DNA from: Spinellus fusiger
Lineage: Eukaryota > Mucoromycota > Mucoromycetes > Mucorales > Phycomycetaceae
Length of the DNA: 64,000 nt
Assembly: GCA_025094145.1 (NCBI GenBank)
Contig: JALLLS010000061.1
Coordinates: 1-64,000 of the forward strand
Reading direction: 5' to 3'
Every line of letters starts with the position of its first letter. Position 1 is the first letter of the stretch. A program made the translations under genes and the position numbers. Of the stretch, positions 11,482 to 26,181 are shown piece after piece. The notes beneath the pieces were generated by a model. That model saw only the letters and a program-made list of their open reading frames with translations, ran no database searches and was not told where the DNA came from.

Positions 11482-12709
11482 CACGCCAGGAGATTTTCTG
11501 GCCTTTAAGTGGTGATATCTCCTTCCTTTCTGGATGAGCAAAAAAAAAAAACTCACCTTTTATGTAACTGTGTTTAAAATCAAAAGGTTTGCAGATATTC
11601 AGATATTTATTTCCTTTTGTAGTATACCTCAATATGAAATTGTATTATCAATGGAATAGATTGTTTATGAATAATATTGTTTATTGTAATAGTATAGCTG
11701 ATAGCATAGTATGACTATAGCCACTGCCAAAGTACACTCCATCATAGAAATGGATTCTATACCCTAAAGGCCTTGTGCTTTATACTTGGGAGATAGATAA
11801 CTATGCTCAGGAGTATACCCTAGACAGCATTGACCTTGTAGAAGACCACCTAAATTACCTGAGACTAACTTGAGAGACTCTACTTAATAGCAATACAATG
11901 AGTGCCTTGTAGAATACATTGAGCTTAGGCCTAGATGAAGACACTGCTTACCTTTTTATCACTAGAATAGTCCTTAGTAGTGTCTATCACTTCCTTCTAT
12001 TGTTTCGCTTTGTTAATAATGGCACATTACGTTGTTCATATATGCTCATCTTGATGAGTATTTGAGTGTTAAGTTGTATGTACAGTGTGGGAAATAACAA
12101 AAGGACTGGATTATCGAAACAAATAATCTTTCATCTATTATTCTGATGATGTATACACTAGCCTCCACTCATAAAACTCACAAGTCAAACAATTTACACT
12201 CTCCCTGCCTTGGATCTAAAGGACAGCATTAGAACCAATTACCTTGTTATCGTCAAGTACTATCATTGGGAACTATCATTGGGAACAGTTACAATGAGTT
12301 GGTTGTTTGATTAATTGAGTAAATCCAGTCAATGAATGGTTATACTTTTCTCAATTTAAGTGAACCTGGTTCTATTTTCTGGAAAAGGATTAGAGCTAAC
12401 TTTATAGGTTCTATAATAAACCTTTCTCAAGCCGTACTATACTGTAAATACTGGGGACTTAAGGATAACACATTATGTTAAACAATAAATCCAGTAACTG
12501 AGTTGCAATATTGGCTTCGATTCTTCTTTTTACATTCAACTTTATAACGTTTAATTGCAAAGTCAATAGTCATTGCTAAAATAAGCAAGTAGAGTTTGGA
12601 ATGGTTTATTTAGACAGCGAGAAAGGCTTTTCAAACACATTAGCCAATCACAAGAATGTTAAGATTTTATTCTCAAGTTATCTATATATTCCAAAAAAAA
12701 TTAGGTGTG
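11482..12709 (+). mobile_element. 1.2-kb TIR element, copy A (left palindrome arm)
   Basis: The ends (CACGCCAGGAGATTTT on the left, ...AGGTGTG on the right) are fl flanked by TA at 11480-11481 and 12710-12711. It is nearly identical to copy B at 13692-15202 in the opposite orientation. The two share private variants absent from copies C and D: an A-rich GGATGAGCAAAAAAA insertion in place of the TTACGTCA segment, CATCATAG instead of CCTCATAG, and AGGATTAGAGCTAAC. No protein frame is conserved. Non-autonomous. Confidence 0.9.
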
Positions 12710-12724
12710 TAAAAGACAAGACAT

Positions 12725-13037
12725 TGTAGAATGGGCAGTGATGCCACACCTACTCGCATGGATGGCCGTAAGGAAGTGATAAATCGATAAAGTTGATAAG
12801 ACTAGTTAGAATAATGGAATTTTTCAGAAGAGAAGTATATATAATAGCTAGTTACATATTTTAAATAAAGAAGAGAGAAGTCAACACACATCTTTGATTC
12901 CGCAAGAAGGGTGGTTTATACCCTAAGGTGAAGAATAGTTGTTGGTTCTTGCTCTGTTTCTGTTTGTTCCCTTTGTTTGTTTTTCGCTGGTCTGCCGTTA
13001 GGAAGGTTGCCTTTATCTGTCTTCTCGTGCCCCTACA
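12725..13037 (+). mobile_element. LTR of a retrotransposon with adjoining 5' internal fragment
   Basis: A 313-bp unit begins TGTAG and ends CTACA, the short inverted TG...CA ends of an LTR. It has a TATA-like AGTATATATAAT (about 12832) and AATAAAG downstream, in the order expected for U3-R. No target duplication flanks it. What follows (13038-13250) is unusually GC-rich, encodes a Pro/Ser-rich frame (HIPARAASLSQGPTC) and ends abruptly, as a truncated leader and gag start would. There is no second LTR. The call is structural and no similarity search supports it. Confidence 0.45.
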
Positions 13038-13691
13038 GGCCAACCCTCAGAGTATCTCTTTCAGACCACCATAACCATCGTTCCTCGCAGCCGTAGAGAG
13101 CCGAGTTCCCCATCTTCCGTCTACAGACCCCCTCCGGTTCATATACCCGCAAGAGCAGCTAGCCTTTCCCAAGGTCCTACATGTCTCCAAGCTCATCCCG
13201 AGTGCCCAAAACTACAATATCAAGAGTAACCTTCCATTTATGGTAAATAGCAAAATGAGTAAAGTTTATTAAAAGTACAAAGTACAATTATTCTTATTCT
13301 TATTCTTTATAAACATAGATAAATAGAAGAATAAGTTCTTGGTACTTTCTATCACACGTCTATAAATTCATATTACATGTATATAGCTATAGAGTTTGTC
13401 AAATAATGCTCGGAATTAATCATAGTATTAGGGTAACCACTAAAATAATATATTTTTAGTAGCAAATATATTATTACAAAAGCATATACTCAGCCTCTAC
13501 ATAAAATATTTAGTTATTATTAGTGTTATCAGTGTAATCCACTTAAAGATTTTTTTATCATTATGAAATATATCTTTCGGTATGATCAGTTTTATTATTA
13601 TTAGTGTTGATCTGAGCATATAGGTGATACGTTTAAGATTATGTACCAGTGCTTTTTTTTTTGGTAATTCAAAAAGGAAATAGATAGCCTA
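13038..13691. other. GC-rich fragment then AT-rich spacer between palindrome arms
   Basis: 13038-13250 is the GC-rich putative 5' internal retroelement fragment. 13251-13691 is AT-rich with no feature seen. Confidence 0.4.
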
Positions 13692-15202
13692 TAGACCTAA
13701 AGATTTTTGGGATATATTGTCGGATAATCACTTTCCATAAATAAAACTATAGATCATCCCAGTCAATAAAAACACAAACTGCCTAAACGGGACCACATGG
13801 TAGAAGATGAGTTAGTTAGCAAGGCGTATATCTAAGAAATAATACTTTAGCAAGAGAAGGCTTTTTATTAAAACTATTAGATACTAGTAATTATAAAATT
13901 ATAAAAAAAAAAGTGTGAAAGACCAATCAATAAAGATCAGACTTTGTTTACTCTTTGAACTGCCCTGATTTCCTTTGGTTAAAGCTAAAGACGACAATAT
14001 TGATACCTTAAGAATAAAATCTTAACATTCTTGTGATTGGCTAATGTGTTTGAAAAGCCTTTCTCGCTGTCTAAATAAACCATTCCAAACTCTACTTGCT
14101 TATTTTAGCAATGACTATTGACTTTGCAATTAAACGTTATAAAGTTGAATGTAAAAAGAAGAATCGAAGCCAATATTGCAACTCAGTTACTGGATTTATT
14201 GTTTAACATAATGTGTTATCCTTAAGTCCCCAGTATTTACAGTATAGTACGGCTTGAGAAAGGTTTATTATAGAACCTATAAAGTTAGCTCTAATCCTTT
14301 TCCAGAAAATAGAACCAGGTTCACTTAAATTGAGAAAAGTATAACCATTCATTGACTGGATTTACTCAATTAATCAAACAACCAACTCATTGTAACTGTT
14401 CCCAATGATAGTTCCCAATGATAGTACTTGACGATAACAAGGTAATTGGTTCTAATGCTGTCCTTTAGATCCAAGGCAGGGAGAGTGTAAATTGTTTGAC
14501 TTGTGAGTTTTATGAGTGGAGGCTAGTGTATACATCATCAGAATAATAGATGAAAGATTATTTGTTTCGATAATCCAGTCCTTTTGTTATTTCCCACACT
14601 GTACATACAACTTAACACTCAAATACTCATCAAGATGAGCATATATGAACAACGTAATGTGCCATTATTAACAAAGCGAAACAATAGAAGGAAGTGATAG
14701 ACACTACTAAGGACTATTCTAGTGATAAAAAGGTAAGCAGTGTCTTCATCTAGGCCTAAGCTCAATGTATTCTACAAGGCACTCATTGTATTGCTATTAA
14801 GTAGAGTCTCTCAAGTTAGTCTCAGGTAATTTAGGTGGTCTTCTACAAGGTCAATGCTGTCTAGGGTATACTCCTGAGCATAGTTATCTATCTCCCAAGT
14901 ATAAAGCACAAGGCCTTTAGGGTATAGAATCCATTTCTATGATGGAGTGTACTTTGGCAGTGGCTATAGTCATACTATGCTATCAGCTATACTATTACAA
15001 TAAACAATATTATTCATAAACAATCTATTCCATTGATAATACAATTTCATATTGAGGTATACTACAAAAGGAAATAAATATCTGAATATCTGCAAACCTT
15101 TTGATTTTAAACACAGTTACATAAAAGGTGAGTTTTTTTTTTTTGCTCATCCAGAAAGGAAGGAGATATCACCACTTAAAGGCCAGAAAATCTCCTGGTG
15201 TA
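13692..15202 (-). mobile_element. 1.2-kb TIR element, copy B (right palindrome arm), with nested insertion
   Basis: In reverse orientation relative to copy A. Flanked by TA (13690-13691 and 15203-15204). Without a 279-bp insertion plus 4-bp duplication at 13718-14000 its length is 1228 bp, the same as copy A. It shares copy A's private variants, so A and B are sister copies. Non-coding. Confidence 0.9.
13718..13996 (+). mobile_element. solo LTR nested in copy B
   Basis: This 279-bp insertion starts TGTCGG and ends CGACA (5-bp inverted TG...CA ends) and is flanked by a direct ATAT repeat (13714-13717, 13997-14000). Removing it restores GATATATTGATACC, which matches the uninterrupted copy C at 34788. 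That is the structure of a solo LTR left by recombination of an LTR retrotransposon. Confidence 0.75.
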
Positions 15203-15204
15203 TA

Positions 15205-17031
15205 CTTTAAATTGCATTTAATTTTAGTACAAAACTTAGTAATAATAGGATTTTGATAAATAAAAAAGTCAAAGAATTATTTTATCCAACTGTTTTTTGT
15301 ATGTCTGGTTATTTTTCATGAAAAACTTAGATTTCAATAAAGGTCATACCTACATTGCTATGTTGTGGAATGGAATGGCTTATGTTTCTCTGCTACTTGA
15401 TAACATACAAAACAATAATCCAGTATGAGCTGTCTATATTAAGTATAAGCTACTTTGAATCTAGGAATGACAAGCAGTGATTAACAATAAGGAAGTTGTA
15501 GATGGATCTAGCCATATACTATGAACTTTACACATTATTGCATAATAAAAAAAGAATAAAAAAGGAATACAGATCAAATCTCAATTAAACTAAAATATAA
15601 AACTTGTCCATACAAAATAGATCAATTAGTATATGAGAAGAGTTGGATAAGAATGGGATACTGTCTGTGAGTATATGTATGTCATATTCCTGCTGTATAA
15701 AATAGAAGTACCTTCCATGTAAAACAAGAGTTTGTCTCACCTAAATACATTTACATTGCTAATAATAATAAAAGAACCTCAGTTATGTTACAATAGAGAA
15801 AACAAAGTTTTTTGTTTTGTTTTTCTACTTGAAGTTTCAGTGAAATTAGAGTCATTCTTTCATAGATCATTAGAATGACTGACTATATTTAAAGAGATAA
15901 AAGTGTGTTTTTAAAATAGTAAAAAAAAAACACACTAGTAAAAAACAAGTGTGCCAGAAAGATAGAAAAAGAAGAGACTATATGTGAGTGTGAATTCTGT
16001 AACAGTAAATTTATAGTATAAAGTTGATGCCCTACCATTTGCCTTGGTAGGTCTGAATTATGGCCAATGAGAATTAACCTTTATGATTGATGTCTTCAAG
16101 TCAAAAGTAAAGACCATTTACTAATAGAGATAAAAAGTAAAACCAAGTAACATAAGATAGTTTTGGAATCTTTAGTCAGAGATTAATTATAAAGAATAAA
16201 TTCTTTTTGCCACTTGGCTTATTGATCAATAAAAACTATACAGTAGAAACCAGGATTTAGAATAGTTTATCTGCTGTTTAAACTCATATCAAAATCCATG
16301 GTCAGAGTATGTGTTTTATAGGGCAGTAAAACATATTAATTATTCCGAATTTCATCTGATACCGTGTCAATACCGAGACGAGAGAGACCCATAGGCATGT
16401 TACTTGTACTATAAAAATATAATATAATATACTTGCTGACCAAAGAAGAAGAAAAACAATAAAACTGAACCTAATGGGCTGTGGTAAAATAGTGTAATAC
16501 TAGCATCTTAGAATGTGGTGATGTGATGATACACTGCAAGATAATAATATGATAAAACAGAAGAAAGTGATAAAGTGATAAAGTGATTAAATAATAGAAC
16601 ACTGCAATAAAGGTTGCATAGACTACAAGTATACCAAAGAGATAGGGGCATATTTGTAGAAACCGACAAGTGTAAAATAATCACTTCTGACCCTGCAGTT
16701 GCATTTAATTCGCTATATTGGGTTATCCCATTTTATTTATAAGCAGCAAATTTTATTTCTCTTTTCTCATCTTTTCTTTTATTATTTCTCTGCCAACTGT
16801 GGCTGTTGCATACACCACCTTACTTTTCTATAGCTATCCAAACCCTGATCGGATAATTTTATAGAGGAATTCATCGGATTTCTAATAATTAGTAAAATCT
16901 TATCAGGGGAAATATCACAAAAAGTAAGAGTTTTCTGTTATTACTTCTCTACTTGGCACTAACCCTACTTTTCTTTGCTATAAGTTTCACCTGTAGCCTC
17001 TGTGTAGCCTCTCTGCAGCTTATAACCTATA
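15205..17031. other. AT-rich intergenic
   Basis: 1.8 kb without a supported gene. It includes A/T runs and the IDO upstream region. No strong promoter element was recognised. Confidence 0.5.
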
Positions 17032-19005
17032 ATGCGTTCATTGGATTTTTATGACATTTCTCCAATAACAGGGTTTCTTCCTGAGGAGCCACCTCTCAGA
17101 AGATTACCTAATGCCTATTATGCACCTTGGGAGGACCTGATGGAAGACTGTAACGATCTTTTGCTTGCTGGAAAGCTCCGTGAGAGAGTTCATAAGGTTA
17201 GAAAAAAACCACATTGTTATAGTCCCTCAGACAGGCTTAGTTGACACTCTATTTTGCTTTGTTTATTAGCTCCCTCTCTTGGAATGTACTATGCTTGAAA
17301 CAGTCCAAGAATACAGAAGAGCATTTCTGATTCTTTGTTTGGTATCCCACAGTTATGTTTGGGGAAGACATGAAAAAGTCTCAGAGGTAATAAAAAAACA
17401 CCAAAAAAAACACAAAAAAAAACAACATCTACCATAGTTAAATGCACATCTGTATGACAGTATATTAGTCATCTTCCCCACTCTTCTATATGACATACCA
17501 TTGGCATATTTACTTATTTTCTCACGCTTAGACCTTACCTGCGAATGTGGCTATTCCGTGGACGATAGTAGCAGACTATCTTGGTCTTTGCCCTGTGGTG
17601 TGTCATGCGGCAGTTGTATTATGGAACTATCGTCTGTTGGATAAAGAGGGACCTGTAGATTTAAGGTAAGTCAAGCCAAACCAATCCTCTAGCCTATGCT
17701 TATCCTTTCTCTATCATTAGTAACCTGGCTGTCTTGGCCACTTATTCAGGATCACTGGATGAGGCTTGGTTCTATCTCATTACTACTGCAATTGAAAGCT
17801 CAGGTGCTCCCTGCATATCTGCTATTGTTGATTCCATCACTGCAATCAACAATAGGGATCATCTATCTTTAGAAGGACATCTGAGAACAATCCAGTCAGC
17901 ACTTGTAGACGTCAACACCAACATGAGCCGTATGTATGAGAAGTGTGACCCCTATGTATTCTACTGGAAAATCAGACCCTACCTTGCTGGATGGGAGAAT
18001 ATGGCTGAAGCTGGTCTTCCCTTTGGTCTCATTTATGAAGGAATTGACTCTTACTGGAATGCAGAGACAGAGGAATATACTGATATGAGTCATTTACCAG
18101 AAGCAGAGCGTCTGCTACACCAGTATCGCCGCTATGCTGGTGGAAGTGCAGCACAGAGTAGTCTAATTGCTACTCTTGATGTGGCCTTTGGTGTTGAGCA
18201 CCACCCAACAGGAGAGAAGCCTCCAGTGAAGTTTGATCCTGTAGCCAGACTCAACAATGACAGATATACCCACTTGCCCTCTACTAACCCATCTGATGAA
18301 CTCACCCCTGCCAGTCACTTGTCCTCTCCAAGCTCACCCTCTTTTGTTCGTACCAACCGTAACAAGTTCCTTAGAGCCATGCGCAAATACATGCCTAAAT
18401 CCCATCGCAACTTCCTCGAGGATCTTGAGAAATCAGCCAACCTCCGACCCTTTATGCTTCAGCTCCAAGAACAACAACAATCCAGAGCATTGACTGCCCA
18501 AGAAACAACCCTTATGGAACTGTACAATGACTGTCTTCATCAGCTAAAGCTTTTCAGAGATAAACATGTTCAGATTGTCACTCTGTATATTATTAACCAA
18601 GCACGCAAAGGGTCCAATATTCCCCATGGTGGATTTGCTATTGAAAATCCCAAGCCAGAAAAGGAGCTTCGTGCTGGAGATTCCCAACTCACCACCTCCC
18701 TCTACCCTCAGACAGCCCTCAAAACAGCCCCAGGCATTAGAGAAGGATCTGCATCTGCTAAAGTGAGTCAACTCTTTCCACAGCTTGGCCTTGCAAAACA
18801 TGTTGATCCCAAGACGGGAGTTGTACGTGGCACGGGAGGAACAAATATTATGCCTTTCTTAAAACAATCACGTGATGAAACCAACGATATGAAGCTACCT
18901 ATTGTGAGTGCTCAGACCAGTCCTCCAGTCTTGCCAGAGACAGCTACTCAGGACGACGGTGCCAAGCCAAGTAAATCCTTTACAGAGTGGATGTTGAGAA
19001 GATAA
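17032..19005 (+). CDS. indoleamine 2,3-dioxygenase family (haem tryptophan dioxygenase)
   Basis: Opens the indole ring of L-tryptophan to N-formylkynurenine, the first step of the kynurenine/NAD pathway (yeast Bna2). Exons 17032-17196, 17270-17386, 17532-17665, 17721-19005; 566 aa. IDO signatures: the N-terminal GFLPEEPPLRRLP, HSYVWG, TLPANVAIPW, YRRYAGGSAAQSSLI, HNFLEDLE-like NFLEDLEKS, and FRDKHVQIVTLYI, whose His421 corresponds to the proximal haem ligand. VRGTGGTNIMPFL near the C-terminus is the conserved loop that closes the active site. About 110 extra residues (low-complexity loops around residues 250-290 and a C-terminal tail) make it longer than animal IDO, as is common in fungi. It converges with the cyclin gene (160-bp gap). 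Confidence 0.93.
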
Positions 19006-19165
19006 CTCATCTGTTCATATACAGAAGTACTCTATTATAACCTGTTTTTTCATCTAAGCATACTTTATTCATAAATATACAACTATATATCAGATTATAC
19101 CTTGCTAATGGTGTGATGTTACTTATTGACACTATCCGTATTATTATCATATATTTCTGCTGATA

Positions 19166-20468
19166 TTAGTGTATGTTTGTAGAAAAGTGATAAGAGGCAG
19201 TATGTAGGTTGGTATTTACAACATCCAATGGTGTTGTTCCATCAAATTCCCAGTCAGGCGTGCGTGCCTTCATCTCTTGTCTTGTCACCTCATCACTGTT
19301 GGGATCAGGGCCTCTTCGATGGGCCTGTTCATTCAATTCAATTTTGATCTGTGTGCACTGGGTTGCTGTTGCATTTCCAGCATTGATATAAAGATCAAGT
19401 ATCTGCTGACAGACATCTACTCGGGAGTAAGCCACAGTGTAGGCAGTTCTCCTGTGGATTCTTACCTTCCATATCATCAATACGTGATAAAAACAGTTGA
19501 TCCCAAGGTTGCTCTTCAGCTAGCCCATGAAATGTTGGATCTTCTTTTGTTAATAGACGAGAGGCAAGATAGATGCAGCCAGCAGCAATGGTATGGGCAG
19601 GATATTCAACACAGAGGGAAGTACGATAGCTAACAGTTAGGCAGAGCTACGTCTCCCTTTCTTTCTTACCTATCTACTGCCAACTCATAGGCCTTGTACG
19701 CCAGTCGCTTGGCATCCAATTCTTGAAAGGCTTTATGGGTATAAGCCATAGAAACATACGCAGCAACATAACCACTTGCCTTGGATCCATTTTACAAACT
19801 TGATCACATATTCATAGGGATGTCGAAACTGGAAATCAAAACAGAGGGTCTCTAGAAGCAGCTTCTCGTAACCAATGATCTTACGCCTTCTCTCTTCAGA
19901 TACCTTTTCTCCCCTCCCTCTGTCAATGAACATTCGCACCTACTCATACCCTCTGGCTTACATTCTCTGGATCTAATTCCTTACTTCCAGGATATTTTAC
20001 ACTGTGGACAGCTACAAACACATCCTTCAGCTTCTTTATGGTCTCCTCAATTTTAGAGGCTACAAATATACAAGCCACGCTAATGTCCTATAGCTTATAG
20101 TAAGGATGGAGTGTTCTCTACCACACACCCACCTGAGGAGCAAAGTCACGTATGGAATAGTAGACATAGAAACGGTGATAAAGTGCCTGGGCTGTGCTAA
20201 TAGTGGTCTGTGGACTATTCTCTATCAGTAAATATCCACAATGGCCTGCTACTTACAAGCCTATTTTCTTGCCAACATCCTGTATGAATTTACAACTTGC
20301 ACTACGGGCAGCTGTCTCTTTGACTGCTAATCCAGCAGACTTCTTTAGGCTAGTGAGGGTCGCAAGCTGTCGTTTTGTAAAGCAAGCCTTGTAGCGTCTT
20401 TTGAATGAAATGCCAGATGTTATAGCAATAGGTGTGACAGGCAAGGAAGTCGGGGAAGACATGCCCAT
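19166..20468 (-). CDS. cyclin of the CTD-kinase type (Ctk2/cyclin K/T-like)
   Basis: Regulatory subunit for a transcription CDK that phosphorylates the RNA polymerase II C-terminal domain; the exact partner is inferred. Exons: 20468-20257, 20214-20133, 20087-19962, 19903-19780, 19721-19670, 19629-19466, 19416-19166; 336 aa. The first cyclin fold contains KFIQDVGKKIGFPQTTISTA, YHRFYVYYS, ISVACIFVASKIEET, and LLLETLCFDF; the second has DSYRTSLCVEYPAHTIAAG and IYLASRLL. Intron 4 (19779-19722) has a GC donor (AAG|GCAAGT) and is needed to join WIQ to ELDAKRLAYKA. An ATG at 20549 in the same frame could add 27 residues; the MGMSSP start was chosen because the longer leader includes a stable hairpin. 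It shares a 384-bp divergent promoter with USP7. Confidence 0.85.
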
Positions 20469-20479
20469 GAGAAAGAGGA

Positions 20480-20562
20480 ACAGCAGAAAAGTGTGACCTT
20501 GGCTTGAATCACTCCCTGCCTTAGCCTCCAGAGTGCTTAACAAAGTCACACTTTTCTGCTGT
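20480..20562. repeat. 18-bp perfect inverted repeat in the cyclin leader
   Basis: ACAGCAGAAAAGTGTGAC at 20480-20497 is perfectly inverted at 20545-20562, with a 47-nt spacer. It ends 11 bp upstream of the chosen cyclin start, so the cyclin mRNA leader could fold into an 18-bp stem. The upstream in-frame ATG at 20549 lies within the distal arm. Confidence 0.85.
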
Positions 20563-20754
20563 AAAGACAGAAAATATAGACAATTTTTAAATTAGATAAT
20601 TGCCCTTTTTTATTTGTTGCCCTTGACTCAACACAGATGAGAAGCTCTTCTCCTCAACGTTGATTGGATAAGTGATAGTATATTATAAAACATTGGACCT
20701 TTGTTAGAGCGGAGACACAACACAGAGCAATGGGAAAAGGACAGATCTAAATCA

Positions 20755-20762
20755 TTACGTCA
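20755..20762. promoter_or_regulatory. CRE-like TTACGTCA in the cyclin/USP7 promoter
   Basis: TTACGTCA lies about 17 bp upstream of the USP7 TATA box, in the 384-bp region shared by two divergent genes. It is the same core as in the PP2C and UBC9 promoters. Confidence 0.45.
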
Positions 20763-20778
20763 CGAAACCAAGGCTGGC

Positions 20779-20785
20779 TATAAAA
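20779..20785 (+). promoter_or_regulatory. TATA box of USP7
   Basis: TATAAAA lies 74 bp before the ATG, followed by a GC-richer leader, a typical core-promoter arrangement. Confidence 0.6.
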
Positions 20786-20852
20786 ACGGGTACCTCAGAT
20801 TATTATTCTACAGCTAACTGCGCACCTACGCTCTTCCCAAGACGCATTCAAC

Positions 20853-24794
<3,942 letters not shown>

Positions 24795-26181
24795 ACGAGA
24801 CAGGACATGGTGAGAAAATAATAAAAATTGCTGTTTGTATTTTCTTTTTCTTTTCTTTTTTTATACTGCAATAAAGTATAACGTATTTATTGGCCAGTAG
24901 AAAAATATTTCGTCTATTTATCAAACAAGAGAATATATAGGCAGCAAGGCAGCTCATCTTGGGTAAAGACAAAGAAGGCACATTCCTCGGGAGACTCTTC
25001 TGTAACTTTAGTGGTAAAGAGATTCTTACCTCTTGTTTCTGTTGCTTACATTACAACTTTGATATTCTGCATTCATCTCTGTGACTCTTCTTTCTCTTTA
25101 CACCTATAATTTTATTCTGATGGTATATCAGAGCAAGTAAATGAAAGTAGGGTTGTCGTTTAATTCTTGCCATCAAAGAATGTGGTTTAATAATGTGTAT
25201 TTATAGTCCAAGTAATTTTCAGAGGAAAAAAGTAAACTGAAAATATTTTATAAATAGCTTTGTATATTATATCAATCTATTGTAGAGTTCAATGGAATCT
25301 CAATTTAATAACATATAGAAACTAAAGATGAAATATCAGTTATTTCTATTTATTTATTTATTTATTATACATTCATTTATCGATGTATGTATGTATATGC
25401 AGCTAAAACCATATAATGTATATGGTAAGATCTAGAACGACCAATACTGGGGTTATATAATATATATATATATTAAATGTACTTATAAACACACAAGCTC
25501 ATATCAATACTCATGACTATACATGTTTGACAGATTTACAACAAAGAACAATCTAGTAATAAGTGCAATTAGAAGCCAGTTTATATTTGAACAGATTAGA
25601 TTGCATGGTGAAAAGAAAATCATTTAGTGAGTAAGTTTAGAATAATTAGTACAAGTGAATAACACAGAGTAAAAGGATATTTTACCTTTATAATAAATGT
25701 AAATAAATAGTAGATATGATAAGGGTTTGGTACTGTCTAAGCTGTTGCACTGCTTGTGTAGCAGAATGATAAAGAGGCTCCACAGGGATGTACATCTTAT
25801 ATGTTTATTGATATCGTTCCAAGTAGCCCAAGAGGTCCAGCATAGAAAATTAAGGTCAACGGTAGTTGATTTTGTTTGAATTTTATCATATCACCTGCAA
25901 TCTTGTCTTCATGTTAATTCAAACCTCATTCCTTATAAATTCTCAACTTCTTATACTGATCAAGTAACTGTTACCAATAAGAATGGTGGTCTTGAATGGT
26001 GGTTTTGACACATCATTTACTGTAGTGCTAGTGGAGTGCATTCCTGATTCATGTAATTTATATATTATAATACCATACTTGTACTTAAGACATAAAGACT
26101 ACATATTTCATCTCTGTTTTTCTTATTTTCTTCATCTCTTTATCATTTTCCTTAACTTGATTTTTTCATCTTATCGACTTA
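24795..26181. other. AT-rich intergenic, no gene seen
   Basis: Contains A/T microsatellite patches (TTTA repeats near 25350, TATATA near 25460) and the upstream region of the PH-domain gene. Confidence 0.5.
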
